Shown: positions 34,297 to 42,358, counted from the stretch's first letter. The stretch: DNA of 46,260 nt from an uncultured Lachnospiraceae bacterium (GCA_948473115.1 CAOKWI010000031.1:1-46260); one strand, 5' to 3'. Translations and numbers: made by a program. Notes: a model not told the origin generated them from the letters alone.

Positions 34297-34497
34297 TTAA
34301 GCTATATCAATTATACCATCTATCAGGGTTCGGTACAATTCCATTTGCGTCCAAAATTCCAACCAGAAATTCCAACCAAACCCCAACCGAACAACCACTA
34401 AAAAAGCGTCCCCTCGTGACGCTTGCAAGTTCGCACAGCGAACTTGTGAATGCATGCGTCCGACGACGCAGTTTCCTATAAGGCAAGAAGTCAACAA
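34297..34497 (-). other. Repeat-like segment with three adjacent hairpins
   Basis: Perfect short stems follow one another: AAGCGTC/GACGCTT (34404-34424), CAAGTTCGC/GCGAACTTG (34426-34446) and TGCGTC/GACGCA (34455-34470). A minus-strand frame of 66 codons crosses them without a ribosome site. Its predicted peptide is Trp/Phe-rich and unlike a normal protein. I read the segment as a structured or repeated non-coding element. Confidence 0.45.
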
Positions 34498-34529
34498 TAC
34501 ATTAATCCGGTATTTTAGGAATAGTCGTT

Positions 34530-34598
34530 TTAATCATCATAATGTCCTCTGCATGATATAATTTTAATATTCTGCAATTCATCAACATCGTATACTAA
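34530..34598 (-). pseudogene. yoeB: 3' fragment of yoeB toxin gene, separated by insertion
   Basis: The minus-strand frame reads LVYDVDELQNIKIISC, then RGHYDD and stop: 22 codons matching the conserved YoeB C-terminus with its essential His-Tyr. It has no start. Its first codon follows on in frame from codon 65 of the truncated yoeB at 41131-40937, and joining them gives 87 residues, the normal YoeB length. The 6.3-kb segment between is therefore an insertion. Confidence 0.8.
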
Positions 34599-34636
34599 CC
34601 GATTCTTTTCACCGAAACGGGAGGATTGAAGTAAAT

Positions 34637-34999
34637 CTATCTGTTGATTTTCTGCATCTTCTTGATAATAGATTGCCAATACATGCGGTCTTTCAAGACC
34701 CGGATTACCGTAATCGTGGAATCCTCCACAACAAAGAAGATTAAATATGTACTGTAAGGCTTGAAATAAATGCTCAATCCCTCAATTACATATCCCGTAG
34801 CTTCATAGCCTTTGGGAAAGGAATCCAGCTCTTTGATAGCCTTCTTTATCTTCTTTGAAAAGTTTTCCGCATATTCACGATATTTGAAGGTGTCGAGAAT
34901 ATACTTTTTGGTTAATTTAATATCCAAGAGAGCGTCTTTGGAAATCACAATTTTGTATTTTTTAGGTTTATCTAAAGAATGTTTTTCTTCTTTTGGCAT
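34637..34999 (-). CDS. RelE/ParE-family toxin
   Basis: The 120-aa product has the fold signature of the RelE/ParE superfamily: KYKIVISKDALLDIKLTKKYI at the start, helix FSKKIKKAIKELDSFPKGY, and a C-terminal beta sheet (IYFKPYSTYLIFFVVEDSTITVIRVLKDRMYW). Family members either cut mRNA on ribosomes or poison gyrase; which applies is not clear. The ATG directly abuts the antitoxin stop (TAA-ATG). An N-terminal Lys-rich extension of about 15 residues is somewhat unusual. It probably stabilises the inserted element. Confidence 0.85.
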   Translation of the reverse strand: MPKEEKHSLDKPKKYKIVISKDALLDIKLTKKYILDTFKYREYAENFSKKIKKAIKELDSFPKGYEATGYVIEGLSIYFKPYSTYLIFFVVEDSTITVIRVLKDRMYWQSIIKKMQKINR

Positions 35000-35170
35000 T
35001 TATATTTTGTCAATTTCCTCCCATGCTTCATCAATCGTATAAACATCGCCTTTTTTCATGCTGTCTATTCCTTTGGAGAGTTCGTCATATAATGCGCCTA
35101 TGGCTGCTTTCTCGGAATATTCGGTTTTTAGGACTTCCTGGTTTCTGATTGCCTGTGCTGCAGGTGCCAT
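35000..35170 (-). CDS. Antitoxin partner of RelE/ParE-type toxin (56 aa)
   Basis: A small acidic protein beginning MAPAAQAIRNQEVLKTEYSE and ending TIDEAWEEIDKI. AAAGGAAG lies six bases before the ATG at 35170. It stops exactly where the toxin starts. The size, charge and order (antitoxin first) fit a type II pair. The DNA-binding domain type is not recognisable; it may be a minimal antitoxin consisting mainly of the toxin-wrapping helix. Confidence 0.75.
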   Translation of the reverse strand: MAPAAQAIRNQEVLKTEYSEKAAIGALYDELSKGIDSMKKGDVYTIDEAWEEIDKI

Positions 35171-35285
35171 AGTATCACTTCCTTTCGATTGTTGACTTTA
35201 TTATACGGTATTTAGTATTGGCTTATCAACAGATTTTATTAAATTTTTCTCAAAGCTGTGTGTCTTAGAATTTCATGGTTCATGG

Positions 35286-36794
35286 TTAAATGTTCCAAGT
35301 GATTTCAATGTTTCCGTCTGCAATGCGAATAACTTTGATAAGCGTATCAACTACCGCCTGTCTGTCCTCGAAAGAGAGCGTTTCCCATGTTTTCACATGA
35401 TTGGTGATCTGTTTCAATCTGCCCTCTGTGTCTGTGACATTTGCCGTAATGATTTCTTCCTGCAAGGCTTTTCGTTCTGCGTCCAGTTCTGATACTTTTT
35501 CATCTATGTATTTCATCAGAACACCGCTTGCCCCGGACACTTTGGAGAGAAGTTCTTCGATTTCTTCCTCAATCTGTGTCAGACGGATTTTTTTCGTCAT
35601 GTGCCTTTGTTCTTCTCCCGTGTTAGATAGGCAGGAGAGTTTTTGAAATTCTGACAGTCTTTCCTTGATTGCACTAAGCATATATTCCTCTAAAACGTCT
35701 GCATAAACCGTACAGCCTGCCCCGGTGCAGTTGCTTCCGCGGCTTCCCGACTGACTGCAAACAAAGTAACGTCCCCACTTTGTTTTTGCCTTACGGATTG
35801 TCAGCGCATAACCGCACTTTCCACATTTTACCTTTCCAACGAGCCATGAATTTTTCGGCTTGCAGGTCTTTGTGGACTGTCGGTTGTTCAGACACCGTAT
35901 GCGGCAGGCTAACCATGTCTTAGAGGGGATAAAACCCTTATGCGGCGCAAGCACAATCTCTTTGTCGGATAAGTCGCTCTGCTTTCTTGAAGTGGAAACC
36001 GTACCTTTGTAGAGATAGCAGGCATTGTAACCCGTAAAATCACTTGCCGGATTATAGATGTTTGCACCTTGACTTTGGAAAAACTGATACACGTCAATAT
36101 CGGCTTGCACATACACGGGATTGCGGAGCATTTCACTGATACGGGCGGTATTCCAGTTTGCGCCACGCAGATTTTTAATCTGGTGTTCGTTCAAGTACCG
36201 CACAATGTCCCCAAGTGAATTGCCCGTGTCCGCATACATAGAGTAAATCAGCTTTATCTGTTCGCTTTCCTCCGGGACTTCCTCGTACATGGACGTGCGG
36301 ATATTGTCAATGACCGTGTTTGTCAGACGGTAGCCGTAGGGGATACGTCCGCCCATGTAGAAGCCGCGCTTACACCGTGCATAATAAGCGTCCGTTACCC
36401 GCTTTTGTATAGTTTCCCGTTCCAGTTGGGCGAACACGATACAGATATTTAACATCGCCCTGCCGATCGGTGTGGACGTGTCAAATTTTTCCGTGGAAGA
36501 AACAAACTCCACATGATATTTCTGAAATATCTCCATCATGTTTGCAAAATCCAAAATGGAACGGCTGATACGGTCGAGTTTGTAGACAATAACCCGTTTG
36601 ATTTTTCCTGCGCGAATATCGTTCATCATTTTTTCAAAGCCGGGACGGTTGGTGTCCTTGCCCGAAAAGCCTTTGTCTGTATATTCAATGCAGGCTTCCC
36701 CGTGGGTTTCGTATCTGCAATACTCAAGCTGGCTTTCTACGGATATGCTGTCCTTTTTTTCGATTGACTGTCTTGCATATAATGCGTCGTACAT
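35286..36794 (-). CDS. Large serine recombinase
   Basis: The 502-aa site-specific recombinase drives integration and excision. The N-terminal resolvase domain has catalytic Ser10 in LYARQSIEKKDS, and the arginine motif in VYKLDRISRSILDF. The recombinase domain follows (PYGYRL, NEHQIKNLRG). A zinc ribbon (KCGKCGYALTIRK...YFVCSQSG) and a C-terminal coiled coil complete the TnpX/TndX-like layout. AGGAGGTAG precedes the ATG. It lies next to tnpW, as in Tn1549/Tn4451-type elements, with a small palindrome (AAACGAT-CAT-ATCGTTT, 36832-36848) between the two genes. Confidence 0.92.
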   Translation of the reverse strand: MYDALYARQSIEKKDSISVESQLEYCRYETHGEACIEYTDKGFSGKDTNRPGFEKMMNDIRAGKIKRVIVYKLDRISRSILDFANMMEIFQKYHVEFVSSTEKFDTSTPIGRAMLNICIVFAQLERETIQKRVTDAYYARCKRGFYMGGRIPYGYRLTNTVIDNIRTSMYEEVPEESEQIKLIYSMYADTGNSLGDIVRYLNEHQIKNLRGANWNTARISEMLRNPVYVQADIDVYQFFQSQGANIYNPASDFTGYNACYLYKGTVSTSRKQSDLSDKEIVLAPHKGFIPSKTWLACRIRCLNNRQSTKTCKPKNSWLVGKVKCGKCGYALTIRKAKTKWGRYFVCSQSGSRGSNCTGAGCTVYADVLEEYMLSAIKERLSEFQKLSCLSNTGEEQRHMTKKIRLTQIEEEIEELLSKVSGASGVLMKYIDEKVSELDAERKALQEEIITANVTDTEGRLKQITNHVKTWETLSFEDRQAVVDTLIKVIRIADGNIEITWNI

Positions 36795-36870
36795 TCTATC
36801 TACCTCCTAAAACGTAAGACGCATATCCACAAAACGATCATATCGTTTCCATGATTGTTTTGCAAGGGAC

Positions 36871-37035
36871 TTACGCATATTTCTTAAAAATCTGATAGAG
36901 CCTTGCCCCGATTTCCTGCCGGGCTTCCTGCTCTGATTTTTTCTGAAAGGCGGGGTAGATGTTGGTAACGGTCAGCCTCATTTTATCTTTGCGTATTTGG
37001 GTATCGGGTGTAGGAGAATTATTCGTTTTTGACAT
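36871..37035 (-). CDS. TnpW-like transposon-encoded small protein
   Basis: This 54-aa protein reads MSKTNNSPTPDTQIRKDKMR, then LTVTNIYP and a C-terminal QEARQEIGARLYQIFKKYA. This matches the TnpW family often found directly ahead of the serine recombinase in clostridial mobile elements. GGAGAAAG lies upstream of the ATG. The function is unknown; it may assist excision directionality. Confidence 0.8.
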   Translation of the reverse strand: MSKTNNSPTPDTQIRKDKMRLTVTNIYPAFQKKSEQEARQEIGARLYQIFKKYA

Positions 37036-37145
37036 AAACTTTCTCCTTTGACGGTTTCCCTAAATTTTATGAGAAGCGGCAAGTACACTATACGGGAATA
37101 GCGTAAACTTCCCCTTTACTACTTACTACGCACGGGAGGTAAAAA

Positions 37146-37223
37146 ATGGCAAAGTTTCCGGGAAATTTTATAAAAAATTTAGAATAGCGGAATAGCAAGC
37201 ATAGGGATTGAGTACTCAATCCC
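37146..37223 (+). promoter_or_regulatory. Possible leader peptide and palindrome in tnpW upstream region
   Basis: A 13-codon frame (MAKFPGNFIKNLE, 37146-37187) has a strong ribosome site, GGGAGGT. It is followed by a perfect 20-bp palindrome GGGATTGAGTACTCAATCCC at 37204-37223. The layout resembles a transcript leader, but no plus-strand gene follows. The remaining stretch 37224-37487 contains no gene I can support. This may be the truncated control region of a larger element. Confidence 0.35.
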
Positions 37224-37487
37224 GAAAAATTCTCTATCTCTATGAGAAGCAACGTATAGAATTTTTATTTGTTGGGAAGTTTCCCAAACCCTTATAGAAA
37301 AACGAAAACGGAAAACAAATACAGACAAGTAAGAGCAGGAGTAAAAAGCGTTTTAAGGGCATTTCCGGGGCATTTTGTAGCGTACAGGGAAATACCCATT
37401 ACCGCCCGGAAAAGGGCTTTTAAGCGTCCACAAGGGCAGAAAAAGACACCGGGGAATGATAATTTTTCAATCATCATTTCTCGGCGT

Positions 37488-37901
37488 TTATCCGTCAAAT
37501 TTATAGCCGACACCTAACACGGTTTTTATGTAGGTCGGTTTTTTGCTGTCCGGCTCTATCTTTTTCCGCAGGTTGTAAATCACATTGACAACGCTTGAAT
37601 GGCAGCTATCACTATCCATGTTCTAAACGGCTTCAAAAATCTGTTCTTGTGTGAGGACAATTCCGGGATTGGAAGCAAGAAATACAAGTGTGTTGTATTC
37701 AAGGCGGGTAAGGTTTATTTCTTTCCCGTCTTGAATTACATTGCGTTGGTTTTGTCTTATTTCCAGTCCCGAAAAAGATAACACGGAAACAGGTGTAATC
37801 TGCATAGGTTCAAGTTGTATATAATCAGATATTGCCGATATAATTTTGCCAATTATTTTTTCTTCCTGTTCATTAAGTGTCAGCAGTAATAATTTCCCCA
37901 T
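37488..37901 (-). pseudogene. Winged-helix regulator interrupted by an in-frame stop
   Basis: The frame from ATG 37901 encodes a short N-terminal part and an OmpR-type winged helix (INLTRLEYNTLVFLASNPG, QIFEAV). It stops at a TAG at 37623-37625. Reading through, the same frame continues NMDSDSCHSSVVNVIYNLRKK, then YIKTVLGVGYKF, and a natural stop at 37488, the missing second half of the DNA-binding domain. The stop probably replaces the Trp of the family's EAVW motif. No receiver domain is present. The product would lack its recognition helix, so the gene is likely inactive. It lies downstream of the cytidylate-kinase-like gene on the same strand, probably its former co-regulator. Confidence 0.85.
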
Positions 37902-37981
37902 GCGGACATCTCCTAAAGTTCCTCATTTCTTAAAATGCACGATTTATGTTTTCAATATGGTGTGTCGTTTTATCTACGGAT

Positions 37982-38617
37982 TTACGCCTGTTTCTGCTTG
38001 AACCATTCATTAACATATGCTGCGATATAAGGGACAATTCGTTTTATCTCAATAGTGCTTGTATTGATACATAAGTGATAGGTTTCTTTTTCGCCCCACT
38101 TGGTATCTGTCAGAAAACTTCTGTAAGCGGCTCTGTTTTTATCTATTTCACGCATTTTTTGTTCAAGCTCTGCGGTGGTTAGGTTTTCACCAACAGGTGC
38201 GTATGCTTTACACCGTTGAAGTTTGACTTCCCTGTTCGCATATACAAAAATATTGAATGGGGAATATTTTTCTAAAATTACGTCTGCACTCCTGCCAACA
38301 ATAATACAACTTCCCTGCGCTGCAAAACGCTCAATTATTTTGCGCTGCTTAATTGCAATCTTTATAGCCTGTTCCGCTTCATGGTTCATTGCCGTTATAA
38401 ATTGGTGTCCAATCGTAAGGGGATAGGCAGACTGTATTTTCTTTTCCGACATATGAGCCACATAGTTTTCGTCAAAACCATCTTCTTTTGCAATCAAAGC
38501 GATAATTTCCTTATCATAGCAGGGAATGTCTAAAGTGTCTGACAGACGTTTTCCTAATTCTCGTCCCCCGCTGCCAAATTCTCTGCTGATTGTTATAATC
38601 ATTTTATTGTTCTCCAT
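37982..38617 (-). CDS. Cytidylate kinase-like protein
   Basis: A P-loop-type protein of 211 aa of the cytidylate-kinase-like family: ITISREFGSGGRELGKRL (nucleotide loop variant), CYDKEIIALIA, GSCIIVGRSADVIL and the lid region REVKLQRCKAYAPVGE. I choose ATG 38617 because GGAGGAAAAG precedes it; an ATG 15 bases earlier overlaps that site. The family is common beside MATE exporters in clostridial mobile elements, and its substrate is unproven. The MATE gene lies 52 bp upstream on the same strand. Confidence 0.85.
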   Translation of the reverse strand: MENNKMIITISREFGSGGRELGKRLSDTLDIPCYDKEIIALIAKEDGFDENYVAHMSEKKIQSAYPLTIGHQFITAMNHEAEQAIKIAIKQRKIIERFAAQGSCIIVGRSADVILEKYSPFNIFVYANREVKLQRCKAYAPVGENLTTAELEQKMREIDKNRAAYRSFLTDTKWGEKETYHLCINTSTIEIKRIVPYIAAYVNEWFKQKQA

Positions 38618-38669
38618 TTGCTTTTCCTCCATTTTCTTTGTTTGAATATAATTTTGGTTAGGACATAAT

Positions 38670-40037
38670 TTATGCTTTCATAGGCAATTCATTTTTCTGT
38701 ATGCTTAGTTTTTTGTAAGTGTTGATATACAAACCGGCGGCAAGTGCCAGTGAAAGTATATCAGCTACCGGCTGTGCCCAAATTAAACCATTAAGCCCTA
38801 AAGCAGCTTTCAGAATGAACAAAGCGGGAATAAAAATAATTCCCTGTCTGCTCAAATTGATAACTAGTGAAGCCGTGGCTGCACCCATAGCCTGTAAAGC
38901 ATTGGTAAGAATATAGAACACGCCAAACAGGAAACTTGTTGTAAGTAAAATTCTTGCAAAGGAAACGGCATAATCAAAAGCGGTAACATCTGTTAAAAAT
39001 GCGCTGACAATCTGGTTTGCAAACAGATAGCAGACCGCAGTTAATACAACGCCTAAAATCAAGGAAAAAATCATAGAGAACTTAAACACGTCATTGAAGC
39101 GTTTCCATAATTTTGCACCTACAAGATAGCCAAGCAAAGGCTGTACGCCCTGTCCTAATCCCATACATACCATTCCTGCAATAATGACAACTTTCATGGC
39201 AACGCCCATTCCCGCAATCGCCATATCGCCGTATTCTGCCATTTGGCTGTTGATGATGATTTGTGAAACGCTCATTAGCAAAGAGCCTAATGCGGCGGGG
39301 ATACCAATTACAAGTACGCTGCTGCAAACTTTGTCTTTTAATGTAAAGTCTTTGATATTGATACTAAGTATTGACTTCCCACGGAGAAAATAGAAAATAT
39401 AGTAACCTGCGCCGAAAAGGTTTCCTATTACCGTAGCGATTGCTGCGCCTGCAATATTCCAGCCAAAGCCTAAAATCATAACCGGGTCAAGAATAAAATT
39501 CAGAAGATTTCCAAGAAGCTGTCCCATCATAGCTTTACCGGCTTCTCCCTCGGCACGGATTATATTTGCATAACAGTTTGAAATCAACACGAAAGGACCA
39601 CTGTACGCCACGATACTTAAATAAGTTTTTGATAAGTCCCATGTATCAGAACTTGCCCCGATCAGTGACAGGATAGGGTTCATAAAAATCAGAAACAGGG
39701 CAGCCATTACAACGCCGACAACGATACAACTCCACATACAGAAAGAGCAGACTTTTTTTGCGTATTCCTTTTTTCCCTCTCCTAAAGCACGGGATATGAC
39801 TGATGTGCCGCCAATACCGAAAGCCGTACCTACCGCCATAAACATTAAAAATACGGGCGTTGCAAGCGAAACAGCCGCAACCTGTAAAGCGTCATGCGTC
39901 TGCCCGATAAAGAATGTGTCAGCTAAATTGTAGACCAATACCATTAACATAGCTGCTATTGCAGGTAAGGCGTTTTTAAATACTGCCTGTGAAACAGGGG
40001 CTTTGCTGAATACTTCCATTGATTTTTGATTATCCAT
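38670..40037 (-). CDS. MATE-family multidrug exporter
   Basis: A 455-aa integral membrane protein with about 12 helices in two related halves, of the multidrug and toxin extrusion family. Typical segments are LPAIAAMLMVLVYNLADTFFIG near the N-terminus, GTSVISRALGEGKK, and GLGQGVQPLLGYLVGAKLW in the second half. AGGAGGAATAAT precedes the ATG at 40037. The frame extends further upstream, but without a ribosome site. A MarR regulator gene lies 85 bp upstream, so expression is probably drug-responsive. The exported compound is unknown. Confidence 0.92.
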   Translation of the reverse strand: MDNQKSMEVFSKAPVSQAVFKNALPAIAAMLMVLVYNLADTFFIGQTHDALQVAAVSLATPVFLMFMAVGTAFGIGGTSVISRALGEGKKEYAKKVCSFCMWSCIVVGVVMAALFLIFMNPILSLIGASSDTWDLSKTYLSIVAYSGPFVLISNCYANIIRAEGEAGKAMMGQLLGNLLNFILDPVMILGFGWNIAGAAIATVIGNLFGAGYYIFYFLRGKSILSINIKDFTLKDKVCSSVLVIGIPAALGSLLMSVSQIIINSQMAEYGDMAIAGMGVAMKVVIIAGMVCMGLGQGVQPLLGYLVGAKLWKRFNDVFKFSMIFSLILGVVLTAVCYLFANQIVSAFLTDVTAFDYAVSFARILLTTSFLFGVFYILTNALQAMGAATASLVINLSRQGIIFIPALFILKAALGLNGLIWAQPVADILSLALAAGLYINTYKKLSIQKNELPMKA

Positions 40038-40122
40038 TATTATTCCTCCTAACATAATTGCTTGCGATTGATAGCTAGCGATTAACAAGAGCATTTTTTT
40101 GTCTGCCCTATACAGGCAGACT

Positions 40123-40554
40123 TTATATATCCTTGCTTATTAGATTTATTTTTCTTAGTAAGGACAAAAGCGTTTCTACTTCTCCTGCTGAAAGATTTTC
40201 TAAAAGTTTTTGTTCCGTATCTTCCATTTCCTGCTTTGCTTCGTTGCAGAATTTTTCTCCAAGAGGAGTAATTTCAACATACTTTATACGTTTATCGTCC
40301 TTATCCCCGGAAACATGAACAAGTTTTTTCTGTTCCAAGCGGGAAATCAGTCCGACTGTTGTGGATTGCGCCAGTGACAGACGTTTTTCCAATTCCTTAA
40401 AAGTGGTTTTTTTTGCGGGCATATTTAATATCTCAATTAAAGCGGACATTTGAGAAAAAGTAAGGTTTGTTTCTTTCAACCGGGTATTTGCCTTTTTCTC
40501 AAAAGCGTTGTTAATTTGACGTATTAATATTCCGCAATGATTTTGCTCATTCAA
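40123..40554 (-). CDS. MarR-family transcriptional regulator
   Basis: The 143-aa winged-helix regulator begins (TTG start at 40554, six bases after GGAGGG) MNEQNHCGILIRQINNAF. The DNA-binding part is TFKELEKRLSLAQSTTVGLISRLEQKKLV, and the wing DKDDKRIKYVEITPLG is characteristic. Upstream ATG starts would place the ribosome site inside the gene. It reads toward the MATE gene and probably represses the cassette until a ligand binds. Confidence 0.9.
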   Translation of the reverse strand: MNEQNHCGILIRQINNAFEKKANTRLKETNLTFSQMSALIEILNMPAKKTTFKELEKRLSLAQSTTVGLISRLEQKKLVHVSGDKDDKRIKYVEITPLGEKFCNEAKQEMEDTEQKLLENLSAGEVETLLSLLRKINLISKDI

Positions 40555-40628
40555 TGCCAACCCTCCAATCTGTGAAAAAGGATAGCACACTTTTTGGAGA
40601 ATGTCAATAGTATACGATTGATTATTTT

Positions 40629-40670
40629 AAAAAAAGAACTTTGGAATGGCAATCCGCAGACTGCCATTCC
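40629..40670 (-). terminator. Rho-independent terminator near element right end
   Basis: GGAATGGCA (40643-40651) and TGCCATTCC (40662-40670) form a perfect 9-bp stem. On the minus strand this is followed by TTCTTTTTTT. It terminates transcripts entering from the yefM/yoeB side and insulates the MarR-MATE cassette. Confidence 0.75.
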
Positions 40671-40681
40671 CCGGTGTTTCA

Positions 40682-40780
40682 TTACTCCATATCTTCAGCA
40701 GGCAAAAACATAAGCCCGGCAAATTCTTCTTTATGCCTTTGCCATTGATAAAGGGTAATTAAGGTATAAATGAATATCTA
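40682..40780 (-). pseudogene. Short C-terminal gene remnant
   Basis: A minus-strand frame without a start reads TLITLYQWQRHKEEFAGLMF, then LPAEDME and stop. It looks like the end of a real gene. An in-frame stop closes it upstream at about 40785, and the preceding 150 bp hold no supported gene. I do not recognise the family. Confidence 0.35.
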
Positions 40781-40894
40781 TGTTGTATCAACCTCTTTCC
40801 ATTCCCTTCATGCGATAGGGAAAAACCAAGCTTGTCCTTTCTTTTTGTGCGAAAGCCGAAGCCCGCAGCTTTGAGGTTCGTGTGGGTATGCGTC

Positions 40895-41131
40895 TTAGTG
40901 ATTATATTGTGCGTGTTCTGATTTACTACAATCTTCCCGGTTCGCTTCATCAATCCGTCTGGAATATCCGGGACGATACCTTAATCTTTCAGGCTTACCC
41001 TTGCCTTTCATTGCACCGTTTCTGCGTATATCTTCTAACAAATCATTGTTTTTTTTCAGAGTCTTTCTGTCCTGGGCCTCCCAATAGGTGTAATGCTCCC
41101 AGCTATCGCCGTAAAATGTCAAATCATTCAT
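40895..41131 (-). pseudogene. yoeB: 5' part of yoeB toxin gene, truncated by element insertion
   Basis: Codons 1-65 (MNDLTFYGDSWEHYTYWEAQ ... GYSRRIDEANR) are a normal YoeB ribosome-dependent mRNA interferase up to the conserved NR. After 40937 the frame runs into unrelated element sequence, adding 13 residues (EDCSKSEHAQYNH). The lost part carries the last beta strand and the catalytic His-Tyr, so the product should be inactive. The missing 22 codons are found at 34598-34530. The gene overlaps yefM by 8 bp. Confidence 0.85.
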
Positions 41132-41384
41132 TTTCCATTGCCCGCAATTCTTCCATGGTTTTTGTTATGCCTTTCCCCTGCGCAATATCAGCATACCCCT
41201 TGTCCAGCATAGCCAAATACTCTGCATTCCTTTTTGCTTTTGCCATTTCATTATATTCTTTTTCAGATACGATTACTACATTTTCATTTTTGGGTCTTGA
41301 TACAATAAGCGTCTCACCGCCTATCACTTTATTACACCATTCTTTAAAATTTTCACGCACATCCATGCTCTTTACCACCAACAT
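41124..41384 (-). CDS. yefM: YefM/Phd-family antitoxin
   Basis: An 86-aa antitoxin of the Phd/YefM family: N-terminal DNA-binding and dimer part (VVKSMDVRENFKEWCNKVIGG, LIVSRPKNENVVIVSEKEYNEM) followed by a toxin-binding helix ending ELRAMENE. The ATG at 41384 has GGTG upstream; an in-frame ATG 15 bases earlier is possible. It overlaps the start of the broken yoeB. With its toxin gone it may still repress its promoter or act as a free antitoxin against other YoeB proteins. Confidence 0.88.
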   Translation of the reverse strand: MLVVKSMDVRENFKEWCNKVIGGETLIVSRPKNENVVIVSEKEYNEMAKAKRNAEYLAMLDKGYADIAQGKGITKTMEELRAMENE

Positions 41385-41486
41385 AGTATCACCACACATT
41401 TTCGTATGGTTTTTCGTACTTTTATTATACATAGTATTATATGTCTGTCAAATTATTTTATGTTGGAAATGCAAAGTAATTGAAAA

Positions 41487-41512
41487 CAGCCCCAACCGCG
41501 GGGGCAGGGCTG
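41487..41512 (-). terminator. Terminator after DUF6508 gene
   Basis: A stem with ends CAGCCC and GGGCTG (41487-41512), GC-rich inside, is followed on the minus strand by TTTTC. It starts just after the DUF6508 stop codon. Confidence 0.55.
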
Positions 41513-41520
41513 ATTCCTAT

Positions 41521-41928
41521 TTAACTGTCTAATTCCTTTAGTCTTAATAACCACTTTGCAATCGTTCCGCTGTCGAAAAAGGAGAGCAGCGTTCCTTCAT
41601 TGAACCTATCTGCCCGGACAGCACCTACAAGCAATGCCATAATACATTTTCCGTCTAATACGGAAATATCCGCTTTCTGCATGGACTCTTTGCCCCATTC
41701 AAGGTTATTTTCCCTCAAAATATCGCTGTAATGGTTCAGTCCATATTCTGGATGGTTTTCCTGGGATGAGTAAATATCATGTATAAACCGCCTTACTACT
41801 TGAGAATATTTCACATAAGGCAATCGGATAGGATTTTCTGGTGTGCCGTCATTATCCTTGTCCACTATCCATTTTCCGAAACCGTCACTTTCCATCTCTG
41901 GCAGATAATCCGTCAATGTCTGATACAT
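41521..41928 (-). CDS. DUF6508-like protein
   Basis: A 135-aa soluble protein resembling the DUF6508 family, seen in the conserved ADISVLDGKCIMALLVGAVR and RADRFNEGTLLSFFDSGTI segments. I start it at ATG 41928 (MYQTLTDYLPEM), seven bases after GGGGG; a TTG two codons earlier is possible. Function unknown; the family is frequent on clostridial mobile elements. It is followed by a terminator and precedes yefM on the same strand. Confidence 0.75.
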   Translation of the reverse strand: MYQTLTDYLPEMESDGFGKWIVDKDNDGTPENPIRLPYVKYSQVVRRFIHDIYSSQENHPEYGLNHYSDILRENNLEWGKESMQKADISVLDGKCIMALLVGAVRADRFNEGTLLSFFDSGTIAKWLLRLKELDS

Positions 41929-42031
41929 ATTCAATCCCCCGCAAATTTTTTCAGCAACCGTATGAATTCAAGTAGGTTATCCGATCCGATAATTTAGTAA
42001 TGAAATAAAGACCTTTCGAAGCCTCACACCT

Positions 42032-42106
42032 CGAAAAGCCTTTATTATCAAAGCTGCTGACGGGAATCGGACTTTATACCGCCCCGAAAAGCCTATAAAA
42101 TCAAGG
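42032..42106. repeat. Direct repeats resembling recombination (att) sites
   Basis: CGAAAAGCCTTTATTATCAA (42032-42051) is repeated as CGAAAAGCCTATAAAATCAA (42085-42104), with TGACGGGAATCGGA between them, reminiscent of the T-arm end of a tRNA read on the other strand. A related TGTAAAATCAAGG occurs at 44665-44677. No integrase gene is present in the window. Confidence 0.4.
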
Positions 42107-42244
42107 AGGAAAGCACACTGTCTACAGTATGTCTACAAATAGGATTCTTATTTTTCTAAAATGTCCTTTAACATTTAAATTATACCAAAGCACATCATTA
42201 CTGCATAATGTGCTTCCTATATTTGCCATAACATACATAACCTA

Positions 42245-42346
42245 TCATGTTTCCTGTTCCTGCATATCATCCTCTCGCATTTCAAATAAATCTCCAACTT
42301 CACAGTCAAAATAATCGCATGATTTTAATATCAGTTTTGCGTCAAT
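42245..42346 (-). pseudogene. C-terminal fragment of an XRE regulator, duplicate of the gene at 44801
   Basis: The minus frame reads IDAKLILKSCDYFDCEVGDL, then FEMREDDMQEQET and stop. It matches the C-terminus of the 71-aa regulator encoded at 44801-45016 (GAKLILKLCDYFDWEVGDLF) at most positions, and the DNA is similarly alike. The N-terminal helix-turn-helix is absent, cut off at about 42346, where an unrelated fragment begins on the other strand. Confidence 0.75.
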
Positions 42347-42358
42347 TTACAAACATTC

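Larger units (their letters stand above)
34599..40939. mobile_element. ~6.3-kb serine-recombinase element inserted in yoeB
   Basis: Both junctions share CCG (34599-34601 and 40937-40939), and outside them lie the two exact halves of one yoeB gene. A short 2-3-base shared core fits a large serine recombinase, and the insert encodes one, together with TnpW. Other cargo is a RelE/ParE-type toxin-antitoxin pair, a winged-helix pseudogene, a cytidylate-kinase-like gene, a MATE exporter and a MarR regulator. No conjugation or relaxase genes are seen, so it is either a small mobilisable element or a remnant of a larger one. Confidence 0.72.

Noticed and set aside
34297..34497. 66-codon reading frame on the minus strand
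   Set aside because: It crosses three perfect hairpins, has no ribosome site and gives an atypical Trp/Phe-rich peptide. Treated as a structured or repeat segment.
37269..37517. 82-codon plus-strand and 73-codon minus-strand frames
   Set aside because: Both overlap the tail of the winged-helix pseudogene, have no ribosome sites and no recognisable motifs.
42055..42075. tRNA-like sequence TGACGGGAATCGGA (read on the opposite strand)
   Set aside because: Only a T-arm-like end is present; no acceptor, D- or anticodon arms can be built. Kept only as att-like sequence. The same applies at 44701-44717.
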